Below, piece after piece: positions 26,051 to 34,626 of a DNA stretch of 64,000 bases. The DNA comes from an uncultured Lachnospiraceae bacterium (GTDB lineage Bacteria > Bacillota > Clostridia > Lachnospirales > Lachnospiraceae). The notes under the pieces are model-generated. The model worked only from the letters and a program-made list of their open reading frames with translations, was not told where the DNA came from and searched no databases. Made by a program: the position numbers and the translations under genes. Each line of letters begins with the position of its first letter. Within the stretch, counting starts at the first letter, position 1. The DNA lies in assembly GCA_947628225.1 (NCBI GenBank), contig CANQYY010000005.1:62001-126000 (forward strand), given 5' to 3'.

Positions 26051-27373
26051 TTGGGACAGTCAACCTTTAGAGGGGGTACGCATCCATATGAGGGAAAAGA
26101 ACTCAGTATGGATGATCCAATACAGGTAATGCTGCCAAAAGAGGAATTGGTTTTCTCCATGAGCCAGCATATTGGAGCCCCGGCAACACCCGTTGTATCG
26201 GTAGGGGATACCGTGAAGATGGGACAGATCATTGGCGAAGCAAGCGGTTTTATTTCTGCTAATATTGTCAGTTCTGTTTCCGGAGAGGTTAAGGCGATAG
26301 AGCCAAGGCTTTTATCCTCTGGAGCCAAAGCAACCTGTGTGGTAATTGCAAATGATGGAAAATATGAGCCGATAGAAGGGCTCGGAACAGACAGGGATTA
26401 CACACAGTTAAGTAAAGAGGAAATTCGGCAGATTATCAAGGACGCCGGAATTGTCGGCATGGGCGGCGCCGGTTTTCCTACAAATGTTAAAGTGACTCCG
26501 AAAAACGAGGAGGACATAGACTATGTCATTGTAAACGGCGCTGAGTGTGAGCCCTATCTGACTTCGGATTATCGTCTGATGTTGGAAAAGCCGGAAGAAA
26601 TCGTGCAGGGATTAAAGGTAGTTGTTTCTTTATTCCCAAAGGCAAAGGGGGTTATCGCCATTGAGGATAATAAACCCGAGGCGATTGCCAAGCTGCAGTA
26701 TCTGACGGAGGATGATCCTCAGCTGGAAGTAAAGGTATTAAAAACAAAATATCCGCAAGGAGCGGAGCGCCAGATTATTTATGTGGTGACGGGCAGGAAG
26801 ATTAATTCTAAAATGCTCCCTGCCGATGCGGGCTGTATTGTGGATAATGTACAGACGATATGCGCAATTTACCAGGCAGTATGCAAATGTACTCCTTCTA
26901 TGAGCCGTGTCGTAACGCTGACCGGAGATGCGATGGCGCATCCGCAGAATTATGAAGTGAAATTCGGCATGAGCCATGCTGAGCTGTTAGAGGAAGGCGG
27001 CGGCCTTTCCGGCGAGGCAGTAAAGCTTATTTCCGGCGGCCCCATGATGGGGATGGCGATGTACGATCTGAATACGCCGATTACAAAAACCAGTTCTTCT
27101 ATTTTGGCTATGAGCCGGGATGAAGTCGAACTGTTTGAACCTACCAACTGCATCCGCTGCGGAAGATGCGGTACGGTTTGTCCGAGCCATCTTGTTCCGC
27201 AGATGATGGCAGAGGCGGCGGAGGCAGACAATCTGGAACGTTTTGAGAAGCTGAATGGCATGGAATGCTATGAATGCGGTACCTGTACCTATGTCTGCCC
27301 GGCAAAAAGACGTCTGACACAAATATTTAAGCAGGCGAGACGTGCTGTTATGGACAGTAGAAAGAAAGCCTGA
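26051..27373 (+). CDS. rnfC: Rnf complex subunit RnfC
   Basis: RnfC is the peripheral NADH-binding, iron-sulfur subunit of the ion-translocating ferredoxin:NAD+ oxidoreductase. The 440-residue protein has the N-terminal barrel-sandwich (FRGGTHPYEGK), the flavin/NAD-binding GMGGAGFPTNVK and NGAECEPYLTSDYR motifs near residues 135-170, an SLBB-like region, and two [4Fe-4S] motifs near the C-terminus (CIRCGRCGTVCP and CYECGTCTYVCP). The start is TTG with AGAAGGAGG upstream. It is the first gene of rnfCDGEAB, the order typical of clostridia. Confidence 0.95.
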   Translation: MGQSTFRGGTHPYEGKELSMDDPIQVMLPKEELVFSMSQHIGAPATPVVSVGDTVKMGQIIGEASGFISANIVSSVSGEVKAIEPRLLSSGAKATCVVIANDGKYEPIEGLGTDRDYTQLSKEEIRQIIKDAGIVGMGGAGFPTNVKVTPKNEEDIDYVIVNGAECEPYLTSDYRLMLEKPEEIVQGLKVVVSLFPKAKGVIAIEDNKPEAIAKLQYLTEDDPQLEVKVLKTKYPQGAERQIIYVVTGRKINSKMLPADAGCIVDNVQTICAIYQAVCKCTPSMSRVVTLTGDAMAHPQNYEVKFGMSHAELLEEGGGLSGEAVKLISGGPMMGMAMYDLNTPITKTSSSILAMSRDEVELFEPTNCIRCGRCGTVCPSHLVPQMMAEAAEADNLERFEKLNGMECYECGTCTYVCPAKRRLTQIFKQARRAVMDSRKKA

Positions 27374-27390
27374 CAAGGAGGAATAAGAAA

Positions 27391-28368
27391 ATGGAAGAAA
27401 AGTTATTAAATGTTTCTTCATCTCCTCATGTACGGGACAAATCATCTACAAAGTCCATTATGAGGGATGTTGTAATCGCCCTTATGCCGACCACTTTAGT
27501 GGGGCTCTACAATTTTGGCGTGAGAGCATTATTAGTGATTTTGACGACCTGTGTTACCTGCGTGCTGGCGGAATATATCTGGCAGAAGCTGATGAAACAG
27601 CCGGTCACTACCAGTGATTTCAGCGCGCTTTTGACAGGGCTTTTGCTGGCGTTGAATCTGCCGGCGACACTGCCGTTATGGATGTGCGTCATCGGCGGTG
27701 TGTTTGCTATTATTATTGCGAAACAGCTCTTTGGCGGTCTGGGACAGAACTTTATGAACCCGGCGCTGGCGGGGAGATGCTTTTTGATGCTTTCCTTCAG
27801 CGGCGCCATGACTTCTTTTGTGATTGATAAGGGAAGCGCCATCTGGGGCGGTCTGCAGGCAGTTGACGGTATCAGCAGCGCCACCCCGCTTATGCAGGTA
27901 AAGGAAGGCGGCAGCCCGGATTTACTCAGTATGTTTTTAGGGAATACGGCGGGAACGATTGGTGAAACCTCTGCGTTAGCAATTTTAATAGGCGCTGCCT
28001 ATCTGTTGATTCGCCGGATTATTGACTGGAAAATTCCAGCCGCTTATCTTTTGACCTTCTGCGTTTTTGATTATATTTACCAGATGGCGACAGATACCAG
28101 CGCTCCTATCCTTTTTGAGCTTTGCGGCGGCGGTCTTTTATTAGGCGCTTTCTTTATGGCTACGGATTATGTGACAAGTCCGATTACGCCAAAGGGAAAG
28201 ATAATTTTCGGAATTCTTCTGGGCCTTTTGACCGGGCTGTTCCGATTCTTTGGCGAGTCGGCGGAGGGCGTATCTTTTGCCATTATTATCGGCAACCTTT
28301 TTGTACCGCTGATAGAACGCTATACCATTCCAAAAGCATTTGGAAAGGAGGGCAGGGCAAATGAGTGA
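27391..28368 (+). CDS. rnfD: Rnf complex subunit RnfD
   Basis: RnfD is a 325-residue integral membrane subunit of the NqrB/RnfD family and carries covalently bound FMN. It has about ten hydrophobic segments, FNPALAGRCF-like features (NFMNPALAGRCF), the SSATPL region where the flavin-linked Thr is expected, and ATDYVTSPITPKGK near the C-terminal end. It lies 17 bases after rnfC with AAGGAGG before the ATG, and overlaps rnfG by 8 bases. Confidence 0.94.
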   Translation: MEEKLLNVSSSPHVRDKSSTKSIMRDVVIALMPTTLVGLYNFGVRALLVILTTCVTCVLAEYIWQKLMKQPVTTSDFSALLTGLLLALNLPATLPLWMCVIGGVFAIIIAKQLFGGLGQNFMNPALAGRCFLMLSFSGAMTSFVIDKGSAIWGGLQAVDGISSATPLMQVKEGGSPDLLSMFLGNTAGTIGETSALAILIGAAYLLIRRIIDWKIPAAYLLTFCVFDYIYQMATDTSAPILFELCGGGLLLGAFFMATDYVTSPITPKGKIIFGILLGLLTGLFRFFGESAEGVSFAIIIGNLFVPLIERYTIPKAFGKEGRANE

Positions 28369-29011
28369 GAAGAAAAACACAATGATTAAGGATGCGGTTA
28401 TTCTTTGCCTGATTACTCTGATATTAGGAGCGATCCTTGCCGGCGTCTATGCGCTGACAAAGGACACGATTGACGCCAAACAAAAAGAGGCAAATAATGA
28501 AGCCTGCGCCGCGGTTACCGTAAGCGGCGACGAGGTGCAGGATGTGGATGCAGAGGCTTTGAAAAAAGCGGAGGATTACCTGAAGGCACATGGCCTCTCC
28601 AATGAAGAAGTGGGCGAGGAAGGAAGTTCCCTGATCAAATATGTGGAAATCAGTGAAGTGCATCCGACCAAACAGGGCGGTTATGTGTTCCTGGCGACAG
28701 CCAAAAAAGGATACGGCGGGGATATTGGTTTTGCCCTTGGAGTAGGAGCGGACGGCGCTATTACCGGAATCTCTATTACTTCCCAGGAGGAAACTGCCGG
28801 TCTTGGAGCAAACTGTATGGATGAGTCCTGGCAGAAGAGTTTCCAGGGAAAAGTGCTGCCGGAAAGTCCTTCGGAAAATATGTATAACAAAAATGCAGAG
28901 TCCGATACGCAGATTCAGGCGTTGTCCGGAGCTACCGTGACGACGAAAGCGATCACAAATGCAGTAAAGGGAATTTTATTCTTTGCTGATTCGGTAAGGG
29001 GGGCTGAATAA
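28361..29011 (+). CDS. rnfG: Rnf complex subunit RnfG
   Basis: RnfG is a 216-residue protein with one N-terminal membrane anchor (AVILCLITLILGAILAGVYAL) and an extracytoplasmic FMN-binding domain. The covalent FMN site is the Thr in LSGATVTTKAI near the C-terminus (S-G-A-T-x-T). The start is MSEKKNT at 28361, after GGAGGGC; the open frame upstream lies inside rnfD. It overlaps rnfD by 8 bases and rnfE by one. Confidence 0.94.
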   Translation: MSEKKNTMIKDAVILCLITLILGAILAGVYALTKDTIDAKQKEANNEACAAVTVSGDEVQDVDAEALKKAEDYLKAHGLSNEEVGEEGSSLIKYVEISEVHPTKQGGYVFLATAKKGYGGDIGFALGVGADGAITGISITSQEETAGLGANCMDESWQKSFQGKVLPESPSENMYNKNAESDTQIQALSGATVTTKAITNAVKGILFFADSVRGAE

Positions 29012-29718
29012 TGAACAAATATACGGAACGTCTTCAAAACGGTATCATTAAGGAAAACCCGACCTTTGTTATGATGCTTGGTATGTGTCCGACCCTGGCA
29101 GTTACCTCATCAGCGATCAATGGTCTTGGCATGGGGCTTTCCACCACGGTGGTATTGATATTATCCAATATGTTAATTTCGGCGCTGCGGAAAATAATTC
29201 CGGATAAGGTTCGTATTCCGGCATTTATCGTTGTCGTCGCCTCTTTTGTAACCATTGTGCAGTTATTGTTACAGGCATATATTCCATTTTTGTATGACGC
29301 CTTAGGAGTATATATCCCGCTTATCGTAGTAAACTGTATTATTCTTGGCCGTGCGGAAGCCTATGCTTCCAAAAACCCGGTTGGCGCCTCCGCCTTTGAT
29401 GGAATCGGAATGGGCCTTGGGTTTACGGTAGGTCTGACTTTGATTGGAATCTTCCGTGAGATTTTAGGAAGCGGCGCGATTTTCGGCTTTGAATTTATAC
29501 CGGATGCCTATCATATTGCTATATTTGTTATGGCGCCGGGCGCATTCTTTGTATTGGCAGGACTGACGGCAATCCAGAATAAATTGAAAATGCCGTCTGC
29601 TACCAATACGCCGGAGGCGGAAGAGGCTTCCTGCACCGGTAATTGCGCGGCATGTGCCAGCAATGTGGAAACCTGCGGTCAGACGCCGACAGAAGGAAAG
29701 GAGGAGGATGAAGCATGA
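29011..29718 (+). CDS. rnfE: Rnf complex subunit RnfE
   Basis: RnfE is a 235-residue integral membrane subunit with about six helices, homologous to RnfA and NqrD/E. Typical segments are NPTFVMMLGMCPTLAVT near the start, IVVNCIILGRAEAYASKNPV and DGIGMGLGFT. Membrane-embedded Cys residues (Cys27 region and the NC-I-I-L-G motif) are proposed to hold a buried iron-sulfur centre with RnfA (family knowledge). The C-terminal tail is unusual, with a Cys/Glu-rich stretch (CTGNCAACASNVETC) that could bind metal. It overlaps rnfA by 4 bases. Confidence 0.94.
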   Translation: MNKYTERLQNGIIKENPTFVMMLGMCPTLAVTSSAINGLGMGLSTTVVLILSNMLISALRKIIPDKVRIPAFIVVVASFVTIVQLLLQAYIPFLYDALGVYIPLIVVNCIILGRAEAYASKNPVGASAFDGIGMGLGFTVGLTLIGIFREILGSGAIFGFEFIPDAYHIAIFVMAPGAFFVLAGLTAIQNKLKMPSATNTPEAEEASCTGNCAACASNVETCGQTPTEGKEEDEA

Positions 29719-30290
29719 CTTTGTTTACCATTCTCTTTACGGCTGCCTTAGTAAATAACTTTGTACTCAGCCAGTTTTTAGGTATCTGCCCGTTTCTCGG
29801 CGTATCGAAAAAGGTAGAAACGGCAGCCGGCATGGGAGGAGCTGTAATTTTCGTTATTACGATAGCTTCCGTTTGCACAAGTACGCTATACAACCTTTTA
29901 TTAAAACCAAATGATCTGGAATACCTGAATACGATTGTATTTATTCTCGTTATTGCAGCGCTGGTACAGTTTGTGGAGATGGTGCTGAAAAAAATGATGC
30001 CGGCGCTTTATAAGTCGTTGGGAGTGTATCTCCCCCTGATAACAACAAACTGTGCGGTGCTTGGTGTGGCATTGTTAAGCGTGCAAAATGATTACGGCAT
30101 ATTAGAAAGCACCATTAATGGCATTGGCGCTTCGGTAGGATTTTTCCTGGCGATTGTCCTGATGGCAGGTATTCGTGAGAAACTGGAAAACTGTAACATT
30201 CCGGAAGTCTTTAAAGGAACCCCGATTGTGCTTATCACAGCAGGATTGATGGCGATTGCTTTCTGTGGCTTCGGCGGAGTGAGCTTTTAG
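29715..30290 (+). CDS. rnfA: Rnf complex subunit RnfA
   Basis: RnfA is a 191-residue integral membrane subunit with six predicted helices. It carries family motifs NNFVLSQFLGICPFLGVSKK, LVQFVEMVLKK, YLPLITTNCAVLGVALL and FFLAIVLMAGIREK. The conserved Cys in GICPF and TTNC match the membrane iron-sulfur ligands proposed for RnfA/E. The ATG overlaps the rnfE stop, and rnfB follows after 19 bases. Confidence 0.95.
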   Translation: MTLFTILFTAALVNNFVLSQFLGICPFLGVSKKVETAAGMGGAVIFVITIASVCTSTLYNLLLKPNDLEYLNTIVFILVIAALVQFVEMVLKKMMPALYKSLGVYLPLITTNCAVLGVALLSVQNDYGILESTINGIGASVGFFLAIVLMAGIREKLENCNIPEVFKGTPIVLITAGLMAIAFCGFGGVSF

Positions 30291-30309
30291 ATAAAAGGAG
30301 GAAATCGAA

Positions 30310-31107
30310 ATGATGACAACATTTATATTCTCGGTGGTACTCCTTGCAGTACTGGGTATTTTAATTGGTATTTTATTAGGAGTGGCAGGAAAATTTTTTG
30401 CGGTAGAAACGGACGAGAGAGTTACTCAGGTTCGTGAGTGCCTGCCGGGCAATAACTGCGGCGGCTGCGGATATCCGGGCTGCGACGGTCTTGCCGAGGC
30501 GATCGTGGCAGGAGATGCAAAAGTAAACGGTTGTCCGGTGGGAGGCGCTGCCGTGGCGTCCCGTATCGGTGAAATTCTCGGCGTAGAGGCGGGGGAAACA
30601 GTCCGCAAGGTGGCATATGTAAAATGCGCCGGTACCTGCGAGGCCGCTTCCAATAAATATAATTATTTTGGCGAAAAGGATTGCCGCCGCGCGGTCATGG
30701 TGCCGGGGCGCGGAGATAAAGCGTGTTCCTACGGCTGTCTGGGACTGGGCTCCTGTGTTGAGGCATGCCAGTTTGGAGCGCTTTCCATCCGTGACGGCAT
30801 TGCCGTAGTAGATAAAGAGCTTTGCGTGGCATGCGGCAAATGCGTGGATACCTGTCCGAACAATGTGATCAGCCTGATTCCTTATACCTCATCCTATGCT
30901 GTTCAGTGTAATTCAAAGGATAAGGGTAAGGAGGTAATGAGTGTCTGCCAGGCAGGATGTATCGGATGCAGCCTGTGTGTAAAGCAATGTGAATTTGATG
31001 CTGTCAAGGTGGAAAATAATATTGCCGTCATTGATGCAGAAAAATGTCAGGGCTGCGGCAAGTGTGCCGAGAAGTGCCCGAAGAAGATTATTAAGGCAGT
31101 GGGATAA
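30310..31107 (+). CDS. rnfB: Rnf complex subunit RnfB
   Basis: RnfB accepts electrons from reduced ferredoxin. The 265-residue protein has an N-terminal membrane helix, then the cluster motif CLPGNNCGGCGYPGCDG. Several ferredoxin-like [4Fe-4S] motifs follow, including CVACGKCVDTCP, CIGCSLCVKQC and CQGCGKCAEKCP, and another Cys group lies in CSYGCLGLGSCVEAC. This richness in clusters is normal for clostridial RnfB. It is the last gene of the operon, followed by a strong terminator. Confidence 0.95.
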   Translation: MMTTFIFSVVLLAVLGILIGILLGVAGKFFAVETDERVTQVRECLPGNNCGGCGYPGCDGLAEAIVAGDAKVNGCPVGGAAVASRIGEILGVEAGETVRKVAYVKCAGTCEAASNKYNYFGEKDCRRAVMVPGRGDKACSYGCLGLGSCVEACQFGALSIRDGIAVVDKELCVACGKCVDTCPNNVISLIPYTSSYAVQCNSKDKGKEVMSVCQAGCIGCSLCVKQCEFDAVKVENNIAVIDAEKCQGCGKCAEKCPKKIIKAVG

Positions 31108-31147
31108 GAAAACCGTTGCGCGACGTGTTCTTGCGTAAAGCATAAAG

Positions 31148-31202
31148 AAAATCCACTAATCGGCTTGAGAATCAAATCTCTCGCTGATTAGTGGATTTTT
31201 TG
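31148..31202. terminator. Bidirectional terminator between rnfB and the Ig-like protein gene
   Basis: A 14-bp perfect stem (AAAATCCACTAATC 31148-31161 with its complement 31186-31199) contains further inner pairs and has T-runs on both strands. It can end both convergent transcripts. Confidence 0.88.
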
Positions 31203-31213
31203 TTATTGCAGTA

Positions 31214-31882
31214 TCATTCTAAAAGGACGGTACTGTATTTTTTGTACTTTTTGCTCTTTGGCGCCTTTTGCTCGAAGGAAACCTTATCCATCACTGTCAC
31301 GGTACAGATAGCTTTCTGGTTTGACGATAATAATGTGGCAGTAATGGTAGTGGTGCCGGTTCCTACCGCAGTTATGATGCCGCGGGAATTGATAATGGCA
31401 ACTTCGGGATTGCTGCTTTCATATATAGGCTGTTCCGTTGAAGTGTTCGGTTTAATAACTGTTTTTACACGGAATTTTCCGTCTTCCTGCATCAGGATCT
31501 TTCGTTTTAAAAATTTAATACTGACGCCGACAGGTGAAACTTTGACCCGGCATTTCAGCCTCCGTTTTATCTTTTTGCCTTTTTTGATCACAACGTTAAT
31601 GGTAGCAGAACCAATACCGTATGCCTTTATGGTAGCATGCTTTCCACGGGCAACCCTGTTTTCAATATGGACAACAGATTCGTCGGAAACGGAATATACT
31701 GCCTTAAATTTTTTTTTCAGATTATAAACACGCAGCCGAAAACTATTCCCTACTGTCATATTGAGTTTCTTTATATTCAATTTTGGCTTTTTGGAGGCCG
31801 CCTGCAGTGCAGGGGCAGCAGGGACAAAGGCAAGACAAAGCAAAAGCACAAGAGCAGTACACAATGCTTTTTTTCTTTTCAA
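31214..31882 (-). CDS. Secreted protein with two bacterial Ig-like (Big_2) domains
   Basis: This 222-residue protein has a signal peptide (KRKKALCTALVLLLCLAFVP, cut near LQAA). Two Big_2-like domains follow: about residues 35-115 (VYSVSDESVVHIENRVARGK, GIGSATINVVIKKG) and 118-200 (YESSNPEVAIINSRGIITAVGTGTTTITAT). It is very basic and has no catalytic domain or sorting signal, so a wall-associated adhesive or structural role is inferred. The start codon is TTG at 31882, placed 6 bases after a GGAGG site. It converges with rnfB across a shared terminator. A similar lysine-rich Ig fold occurs in the xylanase and the M14 peptidase of this window. Confidence 0.85.
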   Translation of the reverse strand: MKRKKALCTALVLLLCLAFVPAAPALQAASKKPKLNIKKLNMTVGNSFRLRVYNLKKKFKAVYSVSDESVVHIENRVARGKHATIKAYGIGSATINVVIKKGKKIKRRLKCRVKVSPVGVSIKFLKRKILMQEDGKFRVKTVIKPNTSTEQPIYESSNPEVAIINSRGIITAVGTGTTTITATLLSSNQKAICTVTVMDKVSFEQKAPKSKKYKKYSTVLLE

Positions 31883-31986
31883 AACAAGCCTCCTTTCCTA
31901 TGTTTCCTTTTTGTTCTGCATATTTTTTGGTAATATAAAAGGTATCATTTTGCTGTGGCATAAAAATGTCACTTTGTCCCAAAGGG

Positions 31987-32015
31987 TTGAAATCTGAAAA
32001 ATTGTAGAATATAAT
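31987..32015 (+). promoter_or_regulatory. Promoter of the two-component system
   Basis: TTGAAA (31987-31992), a 17-base spacer and TATAAT (32010-32015) lie 36 bases before the response regulator start. Confidence 0.78.
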
Positions 32016-32051
32016 TGTGTTATAAAAGAAACGGGAAAACGGAGGTCGAAT

Positions 32052-32741
32052 ATGGAGCGTATTTTAATTGTGGATGACAATCAGGATATTTGCGAGGTTC
32101 TGGGAACCTATGTGGCAAAGGAAGGTTTTGAGCCTGTTGTGGCAAAAGACGGTTTTGAGGCTCTGGAAATGTTTCGGAAAACAAATCCGGCTGTTATTTT
32201 ACTGGATGTGATGATGCCGGGGATGGACGGCTATAAGGTTTGTGAAAAAATCCGGCAGGAATCCGATGTGCCGATTATTCTTGTGACGGCAAAGGGGGAA
32301 GATTATGAGCGCGTCATGGGGCTGGATATCGGGGCGGATGATTATATTGTGAAACCTTTTAATGCCAATGAGGTAATGGCGAGGGTGCGCGCTGTCCTGC
32401 GCCGCATGGGCCGTAACGAGGTAACCGAGGAAAAAAAGGTCTTAAATATCAGCGATCTGACAATTAATATCGAGGCGTATACTGTTTATGTCGGAGCGGA
32501 GAAACTGCCAATGACAAAAAAAGAAGTGGAAACCATGTGGATATTGGCGGGAAATCCCAGCAAGGTTTTTACCAGAGATAATTTATTGGATTCCCTCTGG
32601 GGACAGGATTATTTTGGCGACAGCCGGACAGTAGATTCCCATATAAAAAGACTTCGCGCAAAATTGGATAAGGTGCCCCATCCGGATTGGGAAATCAAGA
32701 CGATCTGGGGGCTTGGCTATAAATTTGAACTCAATGTATAA
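32052..32741 (+). CDS. OmpR/PhoB-family response regulator
   Basis: This 229-residue DNA-binding response regulator has a receiver domain with acidic residues Asp8-Asp9, phospho-acceptor Asp52 in ILLDVMMPGMDG, Thr in LVTAKGED, and Lys in YIVKPFNANEV. The C-terminal winged helix (about residues 130-229) ends with the typical TVDSHIKRLRAKL and IWGLGYKFE. ATG 32052 follows CGGAGGT. The partner kinase starts 23 bases downstream. Target genes cannot be told from the sequence. Confidence 0.94.
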   Translation: MERILIVDDNQDICEVLGTYVAKEGFEPVVAKDGFEALEMFRKTNPAVILLDVMMPGMDGYKVCEKIRQESDVPIILVTAKGEDYERVMGLDIGADDYIVKPFNANEVMARVRAVLRRMGRNEVTEEKKVLNISDLTINIEAYTVYVGAEKLPMTKKEVETMWILAGNPSKVFTRDNLLDSLWGQDYFGDSRTVDSHIKRLRAKLDKVPHPDWEIKTIWGLGYKFELNV

Positions 32742-32764
32742 GAGCAGGGAAGCATGAGGGAACT

Positions 32765-34222
32765 ATGAAAAAAATTTTTTGGCGGGTACTCATATATTTT
32801 GGTGTGGTATTGGTTGTTTTTACTGTGTTCATAGGACTGATCTTTACAAAATTTAACCGTTCTAATATTGTGGGCGCTTATAAGGAGCAGTTAGGGAATC
32901 TGGCGGCAAGCGTAGCTCAGAGAACCGGCGAAGCAGTGAAAGATAAAGAAGTAGATACCTATCAGAATTATCTGGATGCTGTAGAAAATTTCTGCGATAT
33001 GCAGGACGTGGATATCTGGGTCGTGACAAATCCTTCCAGTAAATCGGCTATGGAAGAGGACTATGTGAATGTAGATATAGAAACGGTTACCGTACCGGAG
33101 GAAACGAATCGGATTCTCCGGTCAGCATATAGCGGGAAAAAGAAAAATTATAGTAAATATGATGATATTTACCAGAGGACAATGCTGCATCTTGCCGTGC
33201 CAATCCGAAACAGCCAGGGAGATGTGATGGGGGCCGTTTTAGTAACAGGCCCTATGGAAATGCAGGAAAACACAATTGTGCAATATGAAAAATATATGCT
33301 TATCTGCATTGTGGTCGGATTTTTGATGGCTATTATACTGGCTCTTTATTTTTCCCGGCAGATGGTTCGCCCTATTATCAAAATTAAAGAATCCGCCTTA
33401 ATCCTGGCTGCCGGCAAATATGAGCATAAGACCGGCATTAAGCGGAAGGATGAACTTGGATCACTGGCGGAGAGTATGGACATTCTTTCTGACAAGCTGG
33501 TGGCGGCGGAAAGGTTTCGGGAGGGACAGGAGCAGAACCGGAGAGATTTTTTCTCCAATGTATCCCATGAACTGCGCACGCCGATTGCCGTTATGAAGGG
33601 ATATGCAGATACGCTGGCAGACGGTTATGTAAACGATCCGGAAAAACAGGAGGAATATATCAGGCGAATCCGGAAGGAATGTAACGGGATGGAGCGTCTG
33701 GTATCGGATCTATTGATTTTATCGCGGATGCAGAATCCGGAGTATAAGATCGATATGGAGGTGCTGAACTTGATAGCGGTGGCGCAGGACGCCATGCGCA
33801 GCATCCGTATTTTAATGCCGGAAAAAAATCTGACCGGCAGTGTAACGTATGAGGATGCCCGTTCCCTTATAAAGGGGGATTATGACAGAATCCGCCAGCT
33901 TTTTACCATTCTTTTGCAGAATGCCGTAAAATATTCCGAACCGGGAACGCAGATAACGGTTCATATTGAGCGCAGAGATGGGAAAATCATCGCTTCCATA
34001 ACGGATTTTGGCAGTATTATCCCGGAGGAGGAGTGGGATAATGTTTTTGAAAAATTTTATCGCGCCAGTAATCATGGCCAAAATGATGGCTCGGGTCTGG
34101 GCTTAGTAGTGGCGAAAAATATTGTGGAGCGCCATGGAGGAAATATCTTTGTGAAAAGCAGCGATAAGAATGGTACTTGTTTTTTGATAGAATTTCCCGA
34201 AACTTCTGAAAATATATCTTGA
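32765..34222 (+). CDS. Membrane sensor histidine kinase
   Basis: The 485-residue kinase has TM1 at about 8-27, an extracytoplasmic sensor of about 150 residues, TM2 at about 178-198, and a HAMP linker (RPIIKIKESALILAAGKYEHK). The HisKA H-box carries His268 (FFSNVSHELRTPIAVMKG), followed by a HATPase domain with an N-box (LLQNAVKYSEPG) and G2 box GSGLGLVVAK. The G1 box reads DFGSIIPEE, so the usual second Gly (DxGxGI) is replaced. ATP binding may therefore be altered, but the rest is intact. The sensor signal is unknown. The gene forms an operon with the regulator, and the 6S RNA promoter overlaps its last codons. Confidence 0.92.
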   Translation: MKKIFWRVLIYFGVVLVVFTVFIGLIFTKFNRSNIVGAYKEQLGNLAASVAQRTGEAVKDKEVDTYQNYLDAVENFCDMQDVDIWVVTNPSSKSAMEEDYVNVDIETVTVPEETNRILRSAYSGKKKNYSKYDDIYQRTMLHLAVPIRNSQGDVMGAVLVTGPMEMQENTIVQYEKYMLICIVVGFLMAIILALYFSRQMVRPIIKIKESALILAAGKYEHKTGIKRKDELGSLAESMDILSDKLVAAERFREGQEQNRRDFFSNVSHELRTPIAVMKGYADTLADGYVNDPEKQEEYIRRIRKECNGMERLVSDLLILSRMQNPEYKIDMEVLNLIAVAQDAMRSIRILMPEKNLTGSVTYEDARSLIKGDYDRIRQLFTILLQNAVKYSEPGTQITVHIERRDGKIIASITDFGSIIPEEEWDNVFEKFYRASNHGQNDGSGLGLVVAKNIVERHGGNIFVKSSDKNGTCFLIEFPETSENIS

Positions 34223-34247
34223 TAAATTTGTTTTTTTTCGGTATACT
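34219..34247 (+). promoter_or_regulatory. Promoter of the putative 6S RNA
   Basis: TTGATA (34219-34224), a 17-base spacer and TATACT (34242-34247). The -35 box overlaps the kinase stop codon. There is no ribosome site or ORF directly downstream, which fits a non-coding RNA. Confidence 0.7.
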
Positions 34248-34253
34248 ATTAGT

Positions 34254-34456
34254 AAATAAATAATATATCCTGAAGTGTTCGATACCTTCTGAATTTTTGA
34301 ACCTACAATACTTTAAACGGGATTCTTATATCTGTAGTTGGATGTCGGGCCGTCACTGCCTGTTCTGGTACTATGGAAACATAGCAACGGAAGACAGAAA
34401 ACTACATGCGGTTGCCCACCTAGCTGTGGCTAGGAGTCAAAAATCAGGAGCCGGCA
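34254..34456 (+). ncRNA. ssrS: Putative 6S RNA
   Basis: 6S RNA mimics an open promoter and sequesters sigma-A RNA polymerase in slow growth. This transcript of about 200 bases has a closing stem, TCCTGA (34268-34273) with TCAGGA (34444-34449), the same bases that close the Bacillus 6S-1 helix. It is followed by GTGTTCG near the 5' end as in other 6S RNAs. A hairpin CCTAGC/GGCTAGG in CCCACCTAGCTGTGGCTAGG near the 3' end matches the ACCT...AGG stem seen in 6S. The interior is long and AT-mixed with a plausible central bubble. It has its own promoter and a downstream terminator. No covariance search was done, so the name is a pattern match. Confidence 0.7.
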
Positions 34457-34483
34457 TTTTGGGGATATTACAAAAGATTATGG

Positions 34484-34510
34484 GGCAGCGATAGAATCGC
34501 TGCCTTCTTT
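34484..34510 (+). terminator. Terminator downstream of the 6S RNA
   Basis: GGCAGCGAT (34484-34492) pairs perfectly with ATCGCTGCC (34496-34504) around a 3-base loop. TTCTTT follows. Confidence 0.8.
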
Positions 34511-34538
34511 GCGCGAAAGCCATAAGTCCAAGCATAGG

Positions 34539-34596
34539 GCGAAGCCCGCGACCTCGCGGATAAATCCGCGAGGTGCGCACGGCGGAGGGAATCCGC
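34539..34596 (+). repeat. GC-rich hairpin cluster upstream of nadE
   Basis: Three hairpins stand in a row: GGGC/GCCC around GAA; ACCTCGCGGAT (34551-34561) with ATCCGCGAGGT (34564-34574), 11 bp with a 2-base gap; and GCGGA/TCCGC. The block is richer in GC than its surroundings, has no T-run and no ORF, and lies in the nadE leader. It could be a REP-like element or an mRNA structure. Confidence 0.45.
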
Positions 34597-34626
34597 AAGG
34601 CAAGAACATTAAAAATGGAGGAAAGC

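Noticed and set aside
31191..31727. Plus-strand open frame of 178 codons opposite the Ig-like protein gene
   Set aside because: The minus strand encodes a signal peptide and two Ig-like domains; the plus frame has no ribosome site and begins inside the shared terminator.
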